Assembly: GCA_003526525.1 (NCBI GenBank)
Contig: DPVV01000206.1
Coordinates: forward strand, 1-7,613
DNA: 7,613 nucleotides
DNA from: Lachnoclostridium phytofermentans
Lineage (GTDB): Bacteria; Bacillota; Clostridia; Lachnospirales; Lachnospiraceae
Direction of reading: 5' to 3'
Shown here: positions 6,187 through 7,613 of the stretch, piece by piece
Layout: each line of letters starts with the position of its first letter
How positions within the stretch are numbered: position 1 is the stretch's first letter
Position numbers and translations under genes: made by a program
Notes under the pieces: model-generated
What the model saw: the letters and a program-made list of their open reading frames with translations, nothing else
Told to the model about the DNA's origin: nothing
The model's database searches: none

Positions 6187-6198
6187 TATTGTGCAATA
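6187..6198. promoter_or_regulatory. Dyad copy 2, TATTGTGCAATA
   Basis: A perfect 5-2-5 inverted repeat (TATTG TG CAATA) lies 86 bp after copy 1 and about 45 bp upstream of the veg -35, a typical activator or upstream-operator distance. Confidence 0.38.
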
Positions 6199-6243
6199 TT
6201 AAATATTTAATCAAAAAAATCGAACCTACATTCCCCCCTTAAT

Positions 6244-6272
6244 TTGACTTTAATACCCTAGTATGCTATAGT
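6244..6272 (+). promoter_or_regulatory. Strong veg promoter
   Basis: TTGACT (6244-6249), a 17-bp spacer and TATAGT (6267-6272) are each one base from the sigma-A consensus. The word TAGTATGCT occurs twice with a 10-bp period (6259-6267 and 6269-6277), straddling the -10. Transcription should start near 6279. Veg promoters are known to be very strong in Bacillus subtilis. Confidence 0.78.
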
Positions 6273-6278
6273 ATGCTT

Positions 6279-6491
6279 ATGAATTTGTTAGTTTTTGGAT
6301 GTATCTTGACTACTAGTTATAACTTAACTTAATACTATGTCAGATGGCTTTCTGATATTATTTTTGGTTGTCCAAACGGGCAACCCTAATCTTTATTATG
6401 AAGCCTATGATTAATGGTCTCGTATCACTTACTATAACAAGCATGTAAAGCGTCAAGTTTCACAGACCGTACTGCAGATTGGAGTATAATA
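6279..6491 (+). promoter_or_regulatory. Structured leader of about 210 nt before veg
   Basis: The predicted transcript has a long 5' untranslated region with several possible helices. TCAGA/TCTGA pair at 6340-6344/6351-6355. GGTTGTCC/GGGCAACC pair at 6366-6373/6378-6385, a strong 8-bp stem with AAAC loop and one G-U. A long-range ATGGTCT/AGACCGT pairing joins 6414-6420 and 6464-6470, ending about 10 nt before the TTGGAG ribosome site. There is no U run after the strong stem, so it is not an obvious transcription attenuator. I do not recognise a known riboswitch class. Confidence 0.45.
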
Positions 6492-6734
6492 ATGAAGCAA
6501 CCAGAAAACATGTGCAAGGTAAGAAACACTGTAGTTAATAACGTAGGAAGAAGGGTAAAAATCAAAGCAAATAAGGGGCGTAATAAAGTAGATATCGCTG
6601 AAGGTATTATTGCTGAAACTTATCCATGCGTATTCTTAATTCAAGTGGAAGGTGAACTCGCCGAGTCCGTGAAAACAATGTCCTTTAGTTATACAGACGT
6701 TTTGACCAAGGAAGTAGAATTGGTACTCTGTTAA
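6492..6734 (+). CDS. veg: Veg family protein
   Basis: This 80-residue small protein aligns along its length with Bacillus subtilis Veg (86 residues). Shared features are GRRVKIKANKGRNK near residues 19-32 (GKRLTLKANGGRRK in B. subtilis), then GIIAETYPCVFLIQVE (38-53) and SFSYTDVLTKEVEL (64-77). Veg is a highly expressed cytoplasmic protein reported to stimulate biofilm matrix gene expression in Bacillus; its role in clostridia is not established. The start is ATG with TTGGAG (6479-6484) 7 nt upstream. It is monocistronic, between its own strong promoter and a large hairpin terminator. Nothing looks truncated. Confidence 0.92.
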   Translation: MKQPENMCKVRNTVVNNVGRRVKIKANKGRNKVDIAEGIIAETYPCVFLIQVEGELAESVKTMSFSYTDVLTKEVELVLC

Positions 6735-6780
6735 TCAGTGTATCAAAATACCTAATAATATAAGGTAAATCTAACATATT

Positions 6781-6845
6781 AAGATGTCATTTCATGATAT
6801 TACCACTTAGTTGTGGCTTATCATATTTGGCATCTTTTCTATTTT
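6781..6845 (+). terminator. Terminator after veg
   Basis: A long imperfect hairpin has outer AAGATG/CATCTT (6781-6786/6831-6836), middle ATGATA/TATCAT and an inner CCAC/GTGG stem with a TTAGTT loop. It is followed by TTCTATTTTT. Internal mismatches separate the three stems. Confidence 0.75.
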
Positions 6846-6851
6846 TACACA

Positions 6852-6880
6852 TTGACATGTTACGTTTTTTTCTATATAAT
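6852..6880 (+). promoter_or_regulatory. Perfect-consensus promoter of perR
   Basis: TTGACA (6852-6857), exactly 17 bp, then TATAAT (6875-6880). Both hexamers and the spacing are ideal for the vegetative sigma factor. So strong a promoter is expected to need repression, supplied by the adjacent operator. The start would be near 6887, inside the operator. Confidence 0.9.
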
Positions 6881-6895
6881 TAGTAATCATTATTA
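6881..6895. promoter_or_regulatory. PerR box (autoregulatory operator)
   Basis: TAGTAATCATTATTA contains the full core TAATNATTA (6884-6892) of the PerR box TTATAATNATTATAA, matching 11 of 14 defined positions. It begins right after the -10 and covers the predicted transcription start, so bound PerR would block initiation. The same AGTAATNATTA word recurs at 7601-7611. Confidence 0.75.
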
Positions 6896-6922
6896 ATATA
6901 ATTATTTAGAAAGGAGTCAGGC

Positions 6923-7321
6923 TTGCAAACAACGAAATATAGTAGACAGAGAGAATCCATCAAAGATTATCTTGCCCATACGAAAGAGCACCCTACTGCT
7001 GATACCATTTACATGAAAGTTCGTGAAACTTATCCTAATATAAGCTTAGGAACCGTTTATCGTAATCTGAATCTTTTGGTTGAGCAAGGCGAAGTACTAA
7101 AAATCAGCTGCGGCGATGGAAGTGACCATTTTGATGGGACAACAAAACCGCATTATCATTTTATATGCACCACTTGTAATAAAGTGATGGATCTTCCTGC
7201 ATTATCTCTGGATCATATCGATACCTTAGCAGGAGCAAATTTTGCAGGTAAAATCGAAGGGCATACTGCTTTCTTCTATGGCTCTTGTCCAGAATGCATC
7301 ACTAAGACTTCCAATAGTTAA
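6923..7321 (+). CDS. perR: PerR, Fur-family peroxide-responsive repressor
   Basis: This 132-residue protein has an N-terminal winged helix (recognition helix around SLGTVYRNLNLL, 41-52) and a C-terminal dimerisation/metal domain. The regulatory metal site of B. subtilis PerR is fully conserved: H23 (HPTAD), D71 (FD), H77 and H79 (HYH), and D90 (KVMDL). D90 rather than Glu separates PerR from Fur. The structural Zn site is also complete: C82 and C85 (CTTC), C122 and C125 (CPEC). With Fe(II) the protein represses peroxide-defence genes, and H2O2 oxidises the metal-binding His and releases DNA. The N-terminus is about a dozen residues shorter than B. subtilis PerR before the His. TTG 6923 is chosen because AAAGGAG (6910-6916) lies 6 nt upstream. 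It is monocistronic, with its own operator and terminator. Confidence 0.92.
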   Translation: MQTTKYSRQRESIKDYLAHTKEHPTADTIYMKVRETYPNISLGTVYRNLNLLVEQGEVLKISCGDGSDHFDGTTKPHYHFICTTCNKVMDLPALSLDHIDTLAGANFAGKIEGHTAFFYGSCPECITKTSNS

Positions 7322-7385
7322 AGTAAGCAAGCTGCTTCAGCTGAGTTAGAAGATAAATAGAGGTTATGTAATTCTCTTATTGTGT

Positions 7386-7440
7386 AAAAGAAAAAACCAG
7401 GAACTTTTCTAATTGAAAGGTATCCTGGTTTTTTCTTTTC
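7386..7440. terminator. Strong bidirectional terminator after perR
   Basis: A perfect 17-bp stem (7386-7402 with 7423-7439: AAAAGAAAAAACCAGGA / TCCTGGTTTTTTCTTTT) is capped by an inner CTTTTC/GAAAGG helix with a TAATT loop. The U-rich right arm ends the perR transcript, and the A-rich left arm allows termination on the other strand. Confidence 0.92.
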
Positions 7441-7460
7441 ACGGCTCCTACTTCTTTCCT

Positions 7461-7490
7461 ATTCTACTATATAATATTCTCCTATATAAT
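7461..7490. repeat. 15-bp tandem duplication inside a short inverted repeat
   Basis: ATTCTACTATATAAT (7461-7475) is followed directly by ATTCTCCTATATAAT (7476-7490), 14 of 15 identical. Around it lie GCTCCTA (7444-7450) and TAGGAGC (7507-7513), a 7-bp inverted repeat 56 nt apart. It lies between the perR terminator and the next promoter, and no gene is present. Confidence 0.7.
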
Positions 7491-7562
7491 AAAAGACGAA
7501 CGATGCTAGGAGCACAGATTGAGGAATTGGAAAATTAATTTAAAAAAGATTGAAAAGAAGTA

Positions 7563-7591
7563 TTGACATTTCTTTTCTTATGGTATATCAT
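7563..7591 (+). promoter_or_regulatory. Promoter of an unseen gene beyond the right edge
   Basis: TTGACA (7563-7568), a 17-bp spacer and TATCAT (7586-7591) form a near-consensus promoter reading out of the window. It resembles the perR promoter in the -35 and in having an operator directly downstream. Confidence 0.75.
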
Positions 7592-7613
7592 AATGATATC
7601 AGTAATGATTACT
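7586..7613. promoter_or_regulatory. Two adjacent dyads, the second a PerR-type box
   Basis: TATCATAATGATA (7586-7598) and AGTAATGATTACT (7601-7613) are each perfect 6-1-6 inverted repeats, centred 15 bp apart. The second holds the full TAATNATTA core and matches the perR operator word AGTAATNATTA. The first overlaps the -10. This fits tandem PerR binding over the promoter. The window ends at the last base of the second dyad. Confidence 0.7.

Larger units (their letters stand above)
5931..6243. other. AT-rich gene-free region upstream of the veg promoter
   Basis: No open reading frame of note was seen on either strand in this stretch. It holds a Fur-like box with an overlapping candidate promoter (6052-6085), two copies of a TATTG-TG-CAATA dyad (6101, 6187) and a 14-bp A/T palindrome, ATTAAATATTTAAT (6198-6211), about 33 bp upstream of the veg -35. 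The AT-rich DNA directly before the promoter may act as an UP-like element. Confidence 0.5.

Noticed and set aside
6306..6338. Second TTGACT that could be another veg -35
   Set aside because: No acceptable -10 lies at 16-18 bp. The nearest, TACTAT, is 21 bp away.
6337..6414. 25-residue frame in the veg leader (starts MSDGFLILF)
   Set aside because: No Shine-Dalgarno sequence precedes the ATG, and the frame spans the strong hairpin, so translation is doubtful. It would become interesting only if conserved in relatives.
7503..7538. Eleven-codon frame MLGAQIEELEN after the tandem repeat
   Set aside because: It is too short and lacks a ribosome site. It is probably chance, although it could be a scrap of a lost gene.

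Overview
This window is low-GC Firmicute DNA, most likely a gut- or soil-type clostridium of the Lachnospiraceae kind. The evidence is an [FeFe]-hydrogenase, a Veg protein, a PerR peroxide sensor, sigma-A type promoters, AGGAGG-like ribosome sites, several TTG starts and A/U-rich intrinsic terminators. The genus assignment is inference.

Layout. (1) 1-370: 3' end of an [FeFe]-hydrogenase gene and its terminator, which also works on the minus strand. (2) 477-1662, minus strand: a two-gene unit of a BltD-like GNAT acetyltransferase followed by a divergent signal-peptidase-II (LspA) homologue. A scrap of out-of-frame coding-looking sequence overlaps the 3' end of the LspA-like gene. (3) 1663-1856: a divergent intergenic region with two families of short direct repeats. 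(4) 1857-5930, plus strand: a probable operon with an extended -10 promoter encoding a MoxR AAA+ ATPase, a DUF58 protein, a polytopic membrane protein with a DUF4129-like tail, and a lipoprotein with a PrcB_C domain, closed by a 16-bp perfect-stem terminator. (5) 5931-6491: an AT-rich region with dyads, a Fur-like box and a strong promoter, then a leader of about 210 nt ahead of veg (6492-6734). (6) 6852-7440: perR with a perfect-consensus promoter, a PerR box directly after its -10 and a strong terminator. (7) 7441-7613: a 15-bp tandem repeat and, at the right edge, a second promoter with two adjacent dyads, one sharing the perR operator word. An unseen PerR-controlled gene probably starts just beyond the window.

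How the genes work together. MoxR, DUF58 and TgpA-like proteins are a recurring trio thought to act on envelope or secreted proteins. Here the third member has the membrane segments and DUF4129-like tail of TgpA, but only a short acidic, proline-containing linker where the transglutaminase domain normally sits. A surface lipoprotein of the PrcB type follows in the same unit. PerR and its two operators form a peroxide-response module, which fits a strict anaerobe that carries an oxygen-sensitive hydrogenase.
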